Source: DASQZK01 sp963764345
GTDB lineage: Bacteria; Bacteroidota; Bacteroidia; Bacteroidales; GCA-2748055
Length of the DNA: 64,000 nt
Assembly (NCBI GenBank): GCA_963764345.1
Contig: CAVXSF010000004.1
Span: 228,103 to 292,102 of the forward strand
Reading direction: 5' to 3'
Part shown: positions 36,104 through 45,593 of the stretch, one piece after another
Layout of the letters: each line of letters opens with the position of its first letter
Numbering within the stretch: position 1 is the stretch's first letter
Notes under the pieces: generated by a model
What the model was told of the DNA's origin: nothing
The model's input: only the letters and a program-made list of their open reading frames with translations
Databases searched by the model: none
Program-made: the position numbers and the translations under genes

Positions 36104-37561
36104 ATGGAAATCCTCATCCTGGTCCTCAGCTTTGTCATTCTCCTGTCGATAGGTGTTCCGATAGCCTTTAGCATAGGCGTTTCGGGTATCATCACCATGC
36201 TTTTTTCCATCGATTCCCTGGCGGCTTTTACCACCTTTGCCCAGCGGATGGCAACCGGCCTTGACAGCTTTGCCCTTCTGGCCATTCCATTCTTCATACT
36301 GGCAGGCAACATCATGAATTCCGGCGGGATTGCAATCAGGCTGATAAATTTCGCCAGGGTACTGGTTGGTGGATTACCGGGCGGACTGGCTTTCGTTAAC
36401 GTGATCGCAAATATGCTTTTCGGGGCCATCTCCGGTTCGGCTGCCGCATCAGCTTCAGCTATCGGGACAATCATGACCCCGGAGATGAAGAAAGAGGGCT
36501 TCAATGAAAATTTCAGTGCAGCCGTCAATATTACTTCGGCGACCACAGGGCTTTCCATACCGCCAAGTAATATACTTATCGTCTATTCCCTTGCCAGCGG
36601 GGGTGCTTCCATTACGGCACTATTCCTCGCCGGTTATATTCCCGGGATACTCACGGGTGTGTCGATCATGCTCGTCGCCATGTCGATGCTGGTTTACCGA
36701 AACCGGGGAGTGCGCGGTGTCACCTCTGTCATCCTGAAGTTTCTGGGTATCACGGCTGCCATCATCGCTGTGGGTGCCGGTTTACGGAGTTTTGCCGGGT
36801 ACATGCCAAAAACCGTCAGCGTGCCGGTTTTTGCCTTACTCAGCCTGGGGTTGTCCTTTCTTGTGGCAAGGCGATTGATACGGAGAAAAGAACAAACGAT
36901 TAACGCTTTTCTCAAATTCGTGGACGCCATTCCTTCATTGCTGCTGCTGGTCATTGTGATCGGGGGAATTGTTGCCGGGTACTTTACCGCTACTGAAGCC
37001 TCTGCCATTGCCGTTCTGTATGCACTCATCCTGTCATTCATCTACCGTGAGATCAGGATCAAAGACCTGCCGCAGATCATCCTGAGATCGGTGAAGACAA
37101 CAGCAATAGTCCTTCTTCTGGTAGGAACGTCCATTGGACTTTCCTGGATCATGTCCTATGAAAATATCCCCCAGAATGTAAGTGAAGGATTGCTGCATAT
37201 CAGCTCAAACCCCTTTATCATCCTGCTGATCATCAATCTCATCCTGCTGGTTGTAGGCACTTTCATGGATATGACTCCGGCGGTGCTGATTTTTACACCC
37301 ATTTTTCTGCCAGTAGTCACCGCTCAACTGGGTATGGATCCTATCCATTTTGGCATCATCATGGTGCTGAACCTGAGTGTGGGTCTATGTACACCCCCTG
37401 TAGGCTCTGTGCTCTTCATTGGTTGCAGTGTGGCGAATATAAAAATTGAAAAAGTGATCAAACCTCTCTTGCCCCTGTTTGTGGCCATGATAGTAGTCCT
37501 AATCCTTGTAACGTATATCCCGGGACTTAGTCTCTGGCTGCCACACCTGTTTGGAAAATAA
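36104..37561 (+). CDS. dctM: TRAP transporter large permease subunit (DctM)
   Basis: A 485-residue DctM with about a dozen membrane helices. GVPIAFSIGVSG, AIPFFILAGNIMNSGGIA, MLFGAISGSAAASASAIGT, IPPSNILIVYS, FTATEASAIAVLYALILS, VGTFMDMTPAVLIFTPIFLP and LSVGLCTPPVGSVLFIG are the conserved transport segments. Slightly longer than the usual 425 residues because of an extra helical stretch around residues 200-280. It is the last gene of the uronate operon. Confidence 0.93.
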   Translation: MEILILVLSFVILLSIGVPIAFSIGVSGIITMLFSIDSLAAFTTFAQRMATGLDSFALLAIPFFILAGNIMNSGGIAIRLINFARVLVGGLPGGLAFVNVIANMLFGAISGSAAASASAIGTIMTPEMKKEGFNENFSAAVNITSATTGLSIPPSNILIVYSLASGGASITALFLAGYIPGILTGVSIMLVAMSMLVYRNRGVRGVTSVILKFLGITAAIIAVGAGLRSFAGYMPKTVSVPVFALLSLGLSFLVARRLIRRKEQTINAFLKFVDAIPSLLLLVIVIGGIVAGYFTATEASAIAVLYALILSFIYREIRIKDLPQIILRSVKTTAIVLLLVGTSIGLSWIMSYENIPQNVSEGLLHISSNPFIILLIINLILLVVGTFMDMTPAVLIFTPIFLPVVTAQLGMDPIHFGIIMVLNLSVGLCTPPVGSVLFIGCSVANIKIEKVIKPLLPLFVAMIVVLILVTYIPGLSLWLPHLFGK

Positions 37562-37767
37562 GGGGGCTGAGGAAAAATGATAAGTCTTTCGCCGGCAATA
37601 CACGGGGAATCATTCAGAACCTGTCCTTTCGATCTGTTTCTACACGTAAATAATGGGACGAAAACATGATCTTTATTATAAAATGGATATATTTGTAATA
37701 ACTTTGAGATCACAAGTATGGATCGAAAAGGGATAACTTTTTTTTGGGATATTAAACTTTCCTGTTA
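37562..37767. other. Intergenic region before the PAS kinase
   Basis: A TATATTTG sequence at 37688-37695 matches the -7 box, without a recognisable -33 box. Nothing else was seen. Confidence 0.35.
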
Positions 37768-40104
37768 ATGCAGGCCGCTTTCTTTAAATACATTGTACTG
37801 GATGGGATTTCACCGGTATATTTAACTGTTTCCGGATTTCATTACATTCTTTCCATTAATACATTCATTGAAGAAAATCTCTGGATTTACCATCTTTTTG
37901 CCCTAATCCTAATTACCCTTATTGTCATTTTCCTCATCAAACTTTCTTCGATTAACAAAAAGAAGAAATTCATCGACGACCTGGCAAAAAAAGAGGGACC
38001 CCTGGGATCGAAAAATATTCTGTATACCCTCATTGACACCCTCCCTGACTTTATTTATATCAAGGATCTGAACAGCCAATTTATCATTGCTAATAAGAAA
38101 CTGGCCCGTACGGTCGGGAAAGAAGAAGGAGAAGAACTTATCGGGTTGTCGGATCATGACGTCTATCCGAAAAAACTGGCAGATGAATTCAGAAAGAACG
38201 AGATTGAAATCATGACCACGGGTAATGCCGTCATTGACCACCTGGAAAAAGGACTCGATGAGGATAAGAAGGAAATCTGGGTCAGCTCCACAAAAATACC
38301 CTTTCGTGATGTGTCCGGAAATGTAATAGGACTGGTAGGTATTGGACGAAATGTGACAGCCTGGAAAAAATCCGAAGAAGAACTGGCAAAGAAAACATCG
38401 GCCCTGCATGAAGCCAATTCACTTCTGGAAGAACGTCAGGAAGAGATCCTCCAGCAGCAGGAAGAACTCAGAACACAGACCGAAATGGTGCTGGAGGAAA
38501 AGAAACAACTCAGAATCCTTGTCGACAGCATGCCAGACCGAATCTATATCAAAGACAGAAAGAGCCGGTTTATTATCGGGAATATCCATGTTGCAAAGGT
38601 AATGGGAGCGAATCATCCGGAGGAACTGATCGGTAAGACAGACTTTGATTTTTATGAAAAAAGTCTGGCCGAAGAATATTTTCAGGATGAACAGAGGATA
38701 ATGAACGACGGCAAAGCCATTGTCAATAAGGAAGAACGAGGGCTGAACGCTGATGGTCATCAAATTGTCGTTTCCACAACAAAGGTACCGGTCTATGATG
38801 AAAGGGGAGATGTAATCGGGATTGTTGGTATCGGAAGAGATATAACTCTTCAGAAAGCTGCCGAGAAAAAACTGATGGAGAAAAGCGAAAACCTGCAGGA
38901 GGCAAATGTGCTCCTGGAAGAACGACAGGAAGAGATCCAGCAGCAATCGGAAGAGCTGCAGACACAGGCCGAACATCAGATCAGCATCAACAAGGAACTT
39001 GAGAAATTGTCCATTGTTGCCAGTAAAACCGATAACGTCATCGTGATTATGGACAAAGATGGTAATTTTGAATGGGTTAATGCCGGTTTTGAGCGTCGCT
39101 ACGGAATGAAACTTGAGGAATTCATCAGGAAAAAAGGCAGGAACCTCCGGCAAACTTCCTCAAGCGACGATATCAACACCGTTCTCGATGAGGTGATCAG
39201 ATTAAAAAAACCCGCTATCTACGAAGCCCGGGCGGTTGACAACGATAACCAACAGATATGGTCACAGACCACAATATCTCCGGTCCTGGATGATAAGGGA
39301 GAGCTGGTGCATATTATCGCCATCGATTCGAATATTACCAAGATTAAACACGCCGAAGAAAAGATCAATGAACAGAAAAAGGAAATTGAAAAAAACAGGG
39401 ACGAACTTAAAATACTGAATGCCTCAAAAGATAAATTCTTTTCCATCATTGCCCATGACCTCAAAAATCCCTTTCACTCCATTATGGGATTCTCCGACCT
39501 GCTTACACGGAACTATGATTCAATAGAAGATGAAAAAAGACTGGAATTCATCAAGTTAATCAAAGATTCTTCGACCAGTGCCTATTCACTCCTCGAAAAT
39601 CTGCTTAACTGGGCCAGGACACAAACGAACAGGATCAATTTCAATCCCACGGAAATCAACCTGACAGATATCATCGGTGAAAATTTCCAGATGTTGAGTG
39701 TAAATGCCCAGAATAAAAAGATCAGGCTTGTTCCGCCGGTAATTAAAAATCCCATCGCCTTTGCCGATTATAACATGGTCGATACGATCATCAGAAATCT
39801 CCTAAGTAATGCCATTAAGTTTACACCCTCCGGCGGTGAAATCAGCCTGTCTGTCATTGAAAATGTTGAGAGACTTACTATCAAAGTCAAAGATTCCGGT
39901 ATCGGAATGTCACCGGAGGATCAGAAAAAGATGTTCAAACTGGATGAGTTTCACAGTACGCCTGGTACCAGCGGTGAATCAGGAACAGGACTGGGACTTA
40001 TCGTTTGTCATGAATTTATCAAAAAACATGGCGGGGAATTGCGGGTTGAAAGCTCACTCAATAAAGGCAGTACCTTCATCTTCGACCTGCCGAAAAGTAA
40101 ATAA
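37768..40104 (+). CDS. PAS-domain sensor histidine kinase
   Basis: A 778-residue kinase. One membrane helix (LWIYHLFALILITLIVIFLI) is followed by three PAS domains: IDTLPDFIYIKDLNSQFIIA (about 90-200), VDSMPDRIYIKDRKSRFIIG (about 250-360) and TDNVIVIMDKDGNFEWVNAG (about 420-535). Coiled linkers separate them. HisKA has the phospho-His in IIAHDLKNPFHSIMGFSDLL; HATPase has NLLSNAIKFTPSGGEISL, DSGIGMSPED and GTGLGLIVCHEF. No response regulator is adjacent, so its target is unknown. The first two PAS-plus-linker units are near duplicates of each other. Confidence 0.92.
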   Translation: MQAAFFKYIVLDGISPVYLTVSGFHYILSINTFIEENLWIYHLFALILITLIVIFLIKLSSINKKKKFIDDLAKKEGPLGSKNILYTLIDTLPDFIYIKDLNSQFIIANKKLARTVGKEEGEELIGLSDHDVYPKKLADEFRKNEIEIMTTGNAVIDHLEKGLDEDKKEIWVSSTKIPFRDVSGNVIGLVGIGRNVTAWKKSEEELAKKTSALHEANSLLEERQEEILQQQEELRTQTEMVLEEKKQLRILVDSMPDRIYIKDRKSRFIIGNIHVAKVMGANHPEELIGKTDFDFYEKSLAEEYFQDEQRIMNDGKAIVNKEERGLNADGHQIVVSTTKVPVYDERGDVIGIVGIGRDITLQKAAEKKLMEKSENLQEANVLLEERQEEIQQQSEELQTQAEHQISINKELEKLSIVASKTDNVIVIMDKDGNFEWVNAGFERRYGMKLEEFIRKKGRNLRQTSSSDDINTVLDEVIRLKKPAIYEARAVDNDNQQIWSQTTISPVLDDKGELVHIIAIDSNITKIKHAEEKINEQKKEIEKNRDELKILNASKDKFFSIIAHDLKNPFHSIMGFSDLLTRNYDSIEDEKRLEFIKLIKDSSTSAYSLLENLLNWARTQTNRINFNPTEINLTDIIGENFQMLSVNAQNKKIRLVPPVIKNPIAFADYNMVDTIIRNLLSNAIKFTPSGGEISLSVIENVERLTIKVKDSGIGMSPEDQKKMFKLDEFHSTPGTSGESGTGLGLIVCHEFIKKHGGELRVESSLNKGSTFIFDLPKSK

Positions 40105-40121
40105 CCCTCCTGATTTTCAGT

Positions 40122-41468
40122 TCATGCCCTGAAAAGGTTCATGCAGCAATTCTTATATTTTTTCCCGCTTCCACAAGGGCACGGGTCGTTTCTTCCAATT
40201 TCCTTTTTGGGTATTTCTTTCTGTTGTTGTTGACGGTCGAGCCGCTGAACCCACTGCATTACATTTGCCGGAGCGCGTTTGGCCCTGAGTTCGTCAGTCA
40301 TGAATTGCATATACGGGTGAACATGCCCGAAAAACAGTTTGTAAGCCGGGCACAGGTAGTTTAGCCCCGGATCACCGGCAGGCGTCAGCGATATCCTGTT
40401 CTTTGGGCATTCGCCGTGACAGGCAAACCGGTAATCACATTCAAAACAATATTTAGGTAACCGGTCCCTCTTGTCTCTCCCGAAAATCTGCTGTCTCTCA
40501 GATCTGATCATCTCTTTCAGCGGAGTTTCCATAATATTACCCAGAAGAAAATCCGAGTATACAAAGTGATCACAACTGAACAGGTCTCCGTTATGCTCCA
40601 TGACAGTAGCTTCACCACAGGTCTCCGTGAACACACATAAACCGGGATTCTCTCCCACCCAGTTGGCCAGTGTGACGTCAAAGATCTGAACGAAGGTCCT
40701 GCCGACATCCTTCCTCACCCATTCATCAAAAATGGTGTTCAAAAAATTACCGTACTGTTCCGGCTCCACAGACCATTCAGTTACCGGAGCTTCCTCCCTG
40801 TAGTTCGGCGCTACAAGATTAGGGGCATCGTCCCTTAACCGCGTGGCCTTCCGTTCAACGATGGGAATGAACTGAATGAAACCGCTCCCAATCTCCCTTA
40901 AGAACCGGTATACTTCCAGCGGATGATAAGAATTCTCCCTGTTCACAACCGAAAGAGTATTAAATTCCACCTTATGCCTGTGCAGAAGGTCAATGCCTCT
41001 CATTACCTTTTCAAATGACCCGGTATCGTTGTTGGTCAGCCGGTGATGATCATGAAGTTGCTCAGGACCGTCTATCGAAATGCCGACAAGAAAATTATGC
41101 TCCTTAAAAAGCTCGCAGAATTCATCCGTAATCAACGTTCCGTTGGTTTGAAAAACATTCTCAATCCTTTTACCGTTGGCATACTTTTCCTGTAACTTTA
41201 ATGCTTTGCGAAAATAATCCACACCAAGAAGCGTTGGCTCACCACCCTGCCAGACAAAACTGACCACGGGTACCTCCTGTGCTTCAATATATTGCTTTGT
41301 GAACGACTCAAGAACGTCATCAGGCATCCGGAAATTCCGGTTATCCAGATATAGATTTTTCTTTTCAAGGTAATAGCAGTAAGTACAATTAAGGTTGCAC
41401 ACCGGGCCAATCGGCTTGAGCATCACATTAAACGCAACGGGTTTGTGACCGGGGAACAATACATCCAT
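40122..41468 (-). CDS. Anaerobic sulfatase maturase-like radical SAM/SPASM protein with SEC-C tail
   Basis: A 448-residue radical SAM enzyme. The cluster motif is VCNLNCTYCYY, followed by FVWQGGEPTLLGVDYF, NVFQTNGTLI, LVGISIDGPEQLHD and the SPASM cysteines (FTETCGEATVMEHNGDLFSC, YCFECDYRFACHGECPKN). A C-terminal SEC-C zinc motif reads GRNDPCPCGSGKKYKNCC. The family converts an active-site Cys or Ser of sulfatases to formylglycine. No sulfatase is encoded in the window, so it probably acts on sulfatases encoded elsewhere; a different peptide substrate is possible. Confidence 0.87.
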   Translation of the reverse strand: MDVLFPGHKPVAFNVMLKPIGPVCNLNCTYCYYLEKKNLYLDNRNFRMPDDVLESFTKQYIEAQEVPVVSFVWQGGEPTLLGVDYFRKALKLQEKYANGKRIENVFQTNGTLITDEFCELFKEHNFLVGISIDGPEQLHDHHRLTNNDTGSFEKVMRGIDLLHRHKVEFNTLSVVNRENSYHPLEVYRFLREIGSGFIQFIPIVERKATRLRDDAPNLVAPNYREEAPVTEWSVEPEQYGNFLNTIFDEWVRKDVGRTFVQIFDVTLANWVGENPGLCVFTETCGEATVMEHNGDLFSCDHFVYSDFLLGNIMETPLKEMIRSERQQIFGRDKRDRLPKYCFECDYRFACHGECPKNRISLTPAGDPGLNYLCPAYKLFFGHVHPYMQFMTDELRAKRAPANVMQWVQRLDRQQQQKEIPKKEIGRNDPCPCGSGKKYKNCCMNLFRA

Positions 41469-41823
41469 CGTGGTTTCCTCCTTCGCTTTGACCCCAAAAT
41501 TAAGAATAATATGAATCTCCGTTCAGCAATCCCACCTTAATTAGAATCTGTCTAAAATAGAGACTTAACCTTTCGAACCAAAAGGATCTGTATGAAATCA
41601 CAGATCCCGACGTTCCCGGCGCTACTCAACTCATCGCGGAGTGTGCAACGGATCAATATATCCGTGCTTACCGGCACATTATGCCCCCCTGCTCCCGCCA
41701 ATTCCGGTGTACGCTTTTCTTTGAGGGTGTTCCTGCTTACGTTCATAGGCATTGTCACAAAAAAGGATAGTACACCTTCCCACCCCTGTTCGCTCACCTG
41801 TCACACCGCCTCCTGAAAAATAG
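41469..41823. other. Intergenic region between maturase and xylose genes
   Basis: About 355 bases between divergent genes. Small frames on either strand show no convincing family. The regulatory sites of the xylose operon lie at its right end. Confidence 0.45.
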
Positions 41824-41849
41824 TTAGCGTATATTTTACGCTAAGTTTG
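41824..41849 (+). promoter_or_regulatory. Operator and -7 box of the xylose operon
   Basis: TTAGCGTA-TATTT-TACGCTAA (41824-41844) is a perfect 8-base-arm palindrome. Its right arm overlaps TAAGTTTG (41842-41849), a perfect TAnnTTTG -7 box, 50 bases before the regulator start. A repressor bound there would block the promoter. Nudix-type regulators of arabinose and xylose genes in Bacteroidota bind AT-rich palindromes of this general shape (established for AraR of Bacteroides). Confidence 0.65.
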
Positions 41850-41898
41850 CAAATTATTAAATCATTTTTTACTTTTAGGTGAACGAAAATTAAGAAGG

Positions 41899-42633
41899 TT
41901 GAAGCTAAATCCGCACATATCCGTCGACTGTGTTGTCTTTGGTTTTGATGGTGAAAAACTGAAGGTCCTCCTTCTGAAGCGAAAATACCAGCTAGACAAT
42001 GATGGTAAAGATTTCGTCATCGATTACAAGCTGCCTGGCGATTTCATCACCGACGAGGAAGACCTCGATTCAGCTGCAAACCGGATATTACGGGAACTGA
42101 CCGGTCTTGGGAATATCTATCTCAGGCAATTCCGGGTATTTGGCTCCCCCGACAGGATCAGCCAGGAACGGGATCTGCGCTGGTTGAGGGAAACCACCGG
42201 ATTACCTGTGGAGCGGGTTGTGACGGTTGCCTACTATTCTCTTATAAAAATCGATGAAAGCCGGAGGGAACCTGCCGAACAGAACAATGCCGGCTGGTTT
42301 GCTCTCAGCGATATCAGTGATCTGGCTTTCGATCATGCCCTCATTTTAAGGGAAGGGCTCAGGACCCTTCGCAAAAAACTGCAATACGAACCAGTAGGGA
42401 TGCAACTCCTTCCCAGGAAATTTACGATCAGGCAGCTTCAGAATCTTTATGAAATTATCATGGGCAGGGCACTGGATAACCGTAACTTCAGGAAGAAAGT
42501 GCTGAAAGCGGATTACCTCATTGGCCTGGATGAGAAAGAGACGGGGGTTGCCCATAAACCGGCGCGGCTCTTCCGTTTCGATAAAAAAGTTTACAACGAC
42601 AGATTTAATCAGTTCGGAGGATTTCAATTTTAA
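41899..42633 (+). CDS. Nudix-domain transcriptional regulator of xylose genes
   Basis: A 244-residue protein. The N-terminal Nudix-like domain (HISVDCVVFGFDGEKLKVLL, DYKLPGDFITDEEDLDSAA, NRILRELTG) has a degenerate Nudix box, and the C-terminal part is a winged helix (LLPRKFTIRQLQNLYEIIMG, LDNRNFRKKVLK). This is the NrtR/AraR-type architecture in which the Nudix fold senses a ligand rather than hydrolysing one. It begins the xylB-xylA-xylE unit, with a palindromic site upstream, so it is probably a xylose-responsive repressor. No ATG is available; TTG 41899 is the apparent start. Confidence 0.85.
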   Translation: MKLNPHISVDCVVFGFDGEKLKVLLLKRKYQLDNDGKDFVIDYKLPGDFITDEEDLDSAANRILRELTGLGNIYLRQFRVFGSPDRISQERDLRWLRETTGLPVERVVTVAYYSLIKIDESRREPAEQNNAGWFALSDISDLAFDHALILREGLRTLRKKLQYEPVGMQLLPRKFTIRQLQNLYEIIMGRALDNRNFRKKVLKADYLIGLDEKETGVAHKPARLFRFDKKVYNDRFNQFGGFQF

Positions 42634-42649
42634 CTCTAATGTAAAAAGT

Positions 42650-44134
42650 ATGTATCTGATCGGATATGATATTGGAAGCTCCTCGGTAAAAGCCAGTATA
42701 CTTGATGCCGGGTCGGGAAAAACCCTGGCCTCGGCCTTTTATCCGCGGGAAGAGATGCTCATAACGGCCTTACAGCCCGGCTGGGCTGAACAGGATCCGG
42801 AGCAGTGGTGGACCAATTTACGCCTGGCCACTGCAGAAGTGCTCAGCCAGGTAGATGCAACCCGCATCAGGGCGGCAGGCATTTCCTACCAGATGCACGG
42901 GCTGGTCATGATCGACAAAAACAGGGAAGTCATCCGTCCCTCCATAATCTGGTGTGACAGCCGTGCTGTACCTTATGGTGACAAGGCTTTCCTGGACATA
43001 GGTCCGGAAAAATGCCTGTCACATCTTCTGAACTCACCCGGCAATTTCACAGCTTCAAAGCTGAAGTGGGTCAAAGAAAATGAACCAGGTCTCTTTGAGA
43101 GAATCTGGAAGATCATGCTTCCCGGCGATTATATAGCCATGCGTCTGACCGGAGAGGTCAGTACGACGGTTTCCGGTTTATCCGAGGGCATCTTCTGGGA
43201 TTTCAGACAAGGTGTAGTAGCTGATTTTCTTCTTGAATATTACGGTTTCGACCGGAGTGTCATCCCCGACATCGTTCCCACGTTCTCCGATCAGGGCAGA
43301 ATCTCAGCCAAAGCCTCTGCTGAGCTTGGTCTTCCGGCTGGCATACCGGTATCGTACAGGGCCGGAGATCAGCCAAACAACGCCTTTTCACTGAACGTAC
43401 TCAAGCCGGGAGAAATTGCTGCCACAGCAGGAACCTCAGGTGTCGTTTACGGCATCAGTGATGAAGTGAAATACGATCCCTTCTCGAGGGTGAACACGTT
43501 TGCCCACGTCAATCACACCGCAACGGCGAACAGGCTGGGAGTACTCCTGTGCATAAACGGTACCGGCATATTGTATTCCTGGCTGAGGAAGAACCTGTCG
43601 AGCGATCTGGACTATCCTTCACTCAACGACCTGGCTTCCACGGTACCTGCCGGATCTGAAGGTCTCTGTATCCTGCCATTTGGCAACGGTGCCGAACGTA
43701 TGCTGGGAAATGCAGATCCGGGTTGCAGCATTCACGGACTGAACTTCAATCTTCATGACAATGCTCACCTGATCAGGGCTGGTCAGGAAGGCATCGTTTT
43801 CGCCATTCACTACGGAATGGAGATCATGAAAACGACCGGTATTGATCCGTCTGTGATCAGGGCCGGGAAGGCCAACATGTTCCTCAGCCCCGTATTCAGG
43901 GATACCCTTGCCGGCATCACCGGTGCAACTCTTGAGCTTTACAATACCGATGGATCCCAGGGTGCTGCCCGCGGGGCGGGAATCGGCTCCGGTATTTATT
44001 CTTCAGTCTCCGGGGCTTTTAATAATCTTGAACGGCTCGAAGTGGTCGAACCCGACATTCGGCACAAAGAAGTATATGATGCAGCCTACCGGAACTGGCT
44101 GAACTATTTTGAATCCATAACTAAAAACGATTAA
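42650..44134 (+). CDS. xylB: Xylulokinase
   Basis: A 494-residue FGGY-family sugar kinase. YLIGYDIGSSSVKASILD is the phosphate-binding loop, then SYQMHGLVMID, SIIWCDSRAVPYGD, MLPGDYIAMRLTGE, YRAGDQPNNAFSLN with the catalytic Asp, and AATAGTSGVVYG. It phosphorylates D-xylulose, the product of XylA. The ATG at 42650 gives the canonical N-terminus; an in-frame extension to 42521 is inside the regulator gene. It follows the regulator by 16 bases and precedes xylA by 4. Confidence 0.93.
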   Translation: MYLIGYDIGSSSVKASILDAGSGKTLASAFYPREEMLITALQPGWAEQDPEQWWTNLRLATAEVLSQVDATRIRAAGISYQMHGLVMIDKNREVIRPSIIWCDSRAVPYGDKAFLDIGPEKCLSHLLNSPGNFTASKLKWVKENEPGLFERIWKIMLPGDYIAMRLTGEVSTTVSGLSEGIFWDFRQGVVADFLLEYYGFDRSVIPDIVPTFSDQGRISAKASAELGLPAGIPVSYRAGDQPNNAFSLNVLKPGEIAATAGTSGVVYGISDEVKYDPFSRVNTFAHVNHTATANRLGVLLCINGTGILYSWLRKNLSSDLDYPSLNDLASTVPAGSEGLCILPFGNGAERMLGNADPGCSIHGLNFNLHDNAHLIRAGQEGIVFAIHYGMEIMKTTGIDPSVIRAGKANMFLSPVFRDTLAGITGATLELYNTDGSQGAARGAGIGSGIYSSVSGAFNNLERLEVVEPDIRHKEVYDAAYRNWLNYFESITKND

Positions 44135-44138
44135 TACA

Positions 44139-45470
44139 ATGGAATATTTAACAGGTGACAAGGAATTTTTTCCCGGAATAGGGAAGATACACTACGAAGG
44201 AAAAGCATCCAAAAATCCGCTGGCCTATAAATTTTACAATCCCGATCAGGTACTCCGGAACGGTAAGACGATGAAAGACTATTTCCGCTTCGCCATGGCA
44301 TACTGGCATACCCTGACCGGAAAAGGCGGCGACCCTTTCGGTCCCGGGACCAGAAATTTTCCATGGGATGAGAAAAGCGATGCCGTCGGAAGAGGAAAGG
44401 ACCGAATGGATGCCGCATTTGAATTGACCACGAAGCTGGGTATGCCCTACTATTGTTTTCACGATTTCGATCTGATCGATGAAGGCAGCAGCATCAATGA
44501 GACGGAACATAATCTCGGTGTCATGGTCGATTATGCCAGGCAGAAGCAAAAAGAGTCAGGGGTAAAACTGCTCTGGGGAACAGCCAATCTCTTTTCCCAT
44601 CCGCGGTATATGAACGGGTCTGCCACCAATCCTGATTTCCAGGTACTCCCGTGGGCAGCTGTCCAGGTAAAGAATGCCCTTGACGCCACGATCGCCCTGG
44701 GTGGAGAAAATTATGTTTTCTGGGGTGGACGCGAAGGGTATATGTCCCTGCTTAACACCGATATGAAAAGAGAGACCGAACATCTCGCACGTTTCCTCCA
44801 CACTGCTAAAGATTACGCCAGACAGAACGGTTTTAAGGGTTCGTTCCTGATCGAACCCAAACCTATGGAACCCACTAAACACCAGTACGATTTTGATACA
44901 GCAACCGTTATCGGATTTCTGCGTCATTTCGGCCTCGACCATGATTTTAAACTCAACATCGAAGTGAACCATGCCACACTTGCCGGTCATACTTTCCAAC
45001 ATGAACTCCAGGTGGCCGCAGATGCCGGACTGTTCTGCAGTATCGATGCCAACCGGGGTGATAATCAGAACGGATGGGATACCGATCAGTTCCCGATAAA
45101 CATCTATGAACTTGTTGAAGCCATGCTGGTCATCATTGAAGCGGGCGGCTTCACCACCGGTGGTATCAATTTCGATGCAAAAGTGAGACGGAATTCCACC
45201 GATCTGGAAGACCGCTTCATCGCCCATATCGCCGGCATGGACGCTTTCGCCAGAGCCTTTCTCATTGCTGAAGAGATTCTTGAGAAATCAGACTACCGGA
45301 AACTGCGCAAGGAAAGGTATGCTTCTTTTGATTCGGGCGACGGGAAGAAATTCGAAGAGGGAAAGCTGAGCCTGGAAGATCTCCGGAAAATTGCGATCGC
45401 CAAAGGTGAACCGTTGCAAATCAGTGGTAAACAGGAGATGTTTGAAGCCCTGATCAATCAGTACATTTGA
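44139..45470 (+). CDS. xylA: Xylose isomerase, class II
   Basis: A 443-residue metal-dependent TIM barrel enzyme. FRFAMAYWHTLTGKGGDPFG, YYCFHDFDLIDEG (catalytic His), LLWGTANLFSHPRYMNG, YVFWGGREGY, IEPKPMEPTKHQYDFD (metal-binding Glu), VNHATLAGHTFQHEL and SIDANRGD are the class II signatures. It interconverts D-xylose and D-xylulose in the cytosol. It is the third gene of the xylose operon. Confidence 0.96.
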   Translation: MEYLTGDKEFFPGIGKIHYEGKASKNPLAYKFYNPDQVLRNGKTMKDYFRFAMAYWHTLTGKGGDPFGPGTRNFPWDEKSDAVGRGKDRMDAAFELTTKLGMPYYCFHDFDLIDEGSSINETEHNLGVMVDYARQKQKESGVKLLWGTANLFSHPRYMNGSATNPDFQVLPWAAVQVKNALDATIALGGENYVFWGGREGYMSLLNTDMKRETEHLARFLHTAKDYARQNGFKGSFLIEPKPMEPTKHQYDFDTATVIGFLRHFGLDHDFKLNIEVNHATLAGHTFQHELQVAADAGLFCSIDANRGDNQNGWDTDQFPINIYELVEAMLVIIEAGGFTTGGINFDAKVRRNSTDLEDRFIAHIAGMDAFARAFLIAEEILEKSDYRKLRKERYASFDSGDGKKFEEGKLSLEDLRKIAIAKGEPLQISGKQEMFEALINQYI

Positions 45471-45593
45471 GATATCGTATTTATTAATATGACCGGACAC
45501 ACCGGGACCTGTCATCTGCGTCCCGGCGAGTCCTTTCTTCCTCTCAGGTAGAAGAAGGAAAGAACGGTCTCAACCATATCAAACCCAAAAATC

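Noticed and set aside
41552..41816. Overlapping small frames on both strands upstream of the xylose operon
   Set aside because: The stretch ELAGAGGHNVPVSTD faintly recalled a DNA methyltransferase segment, but no catalytic motif is present and the similarity is too weak.
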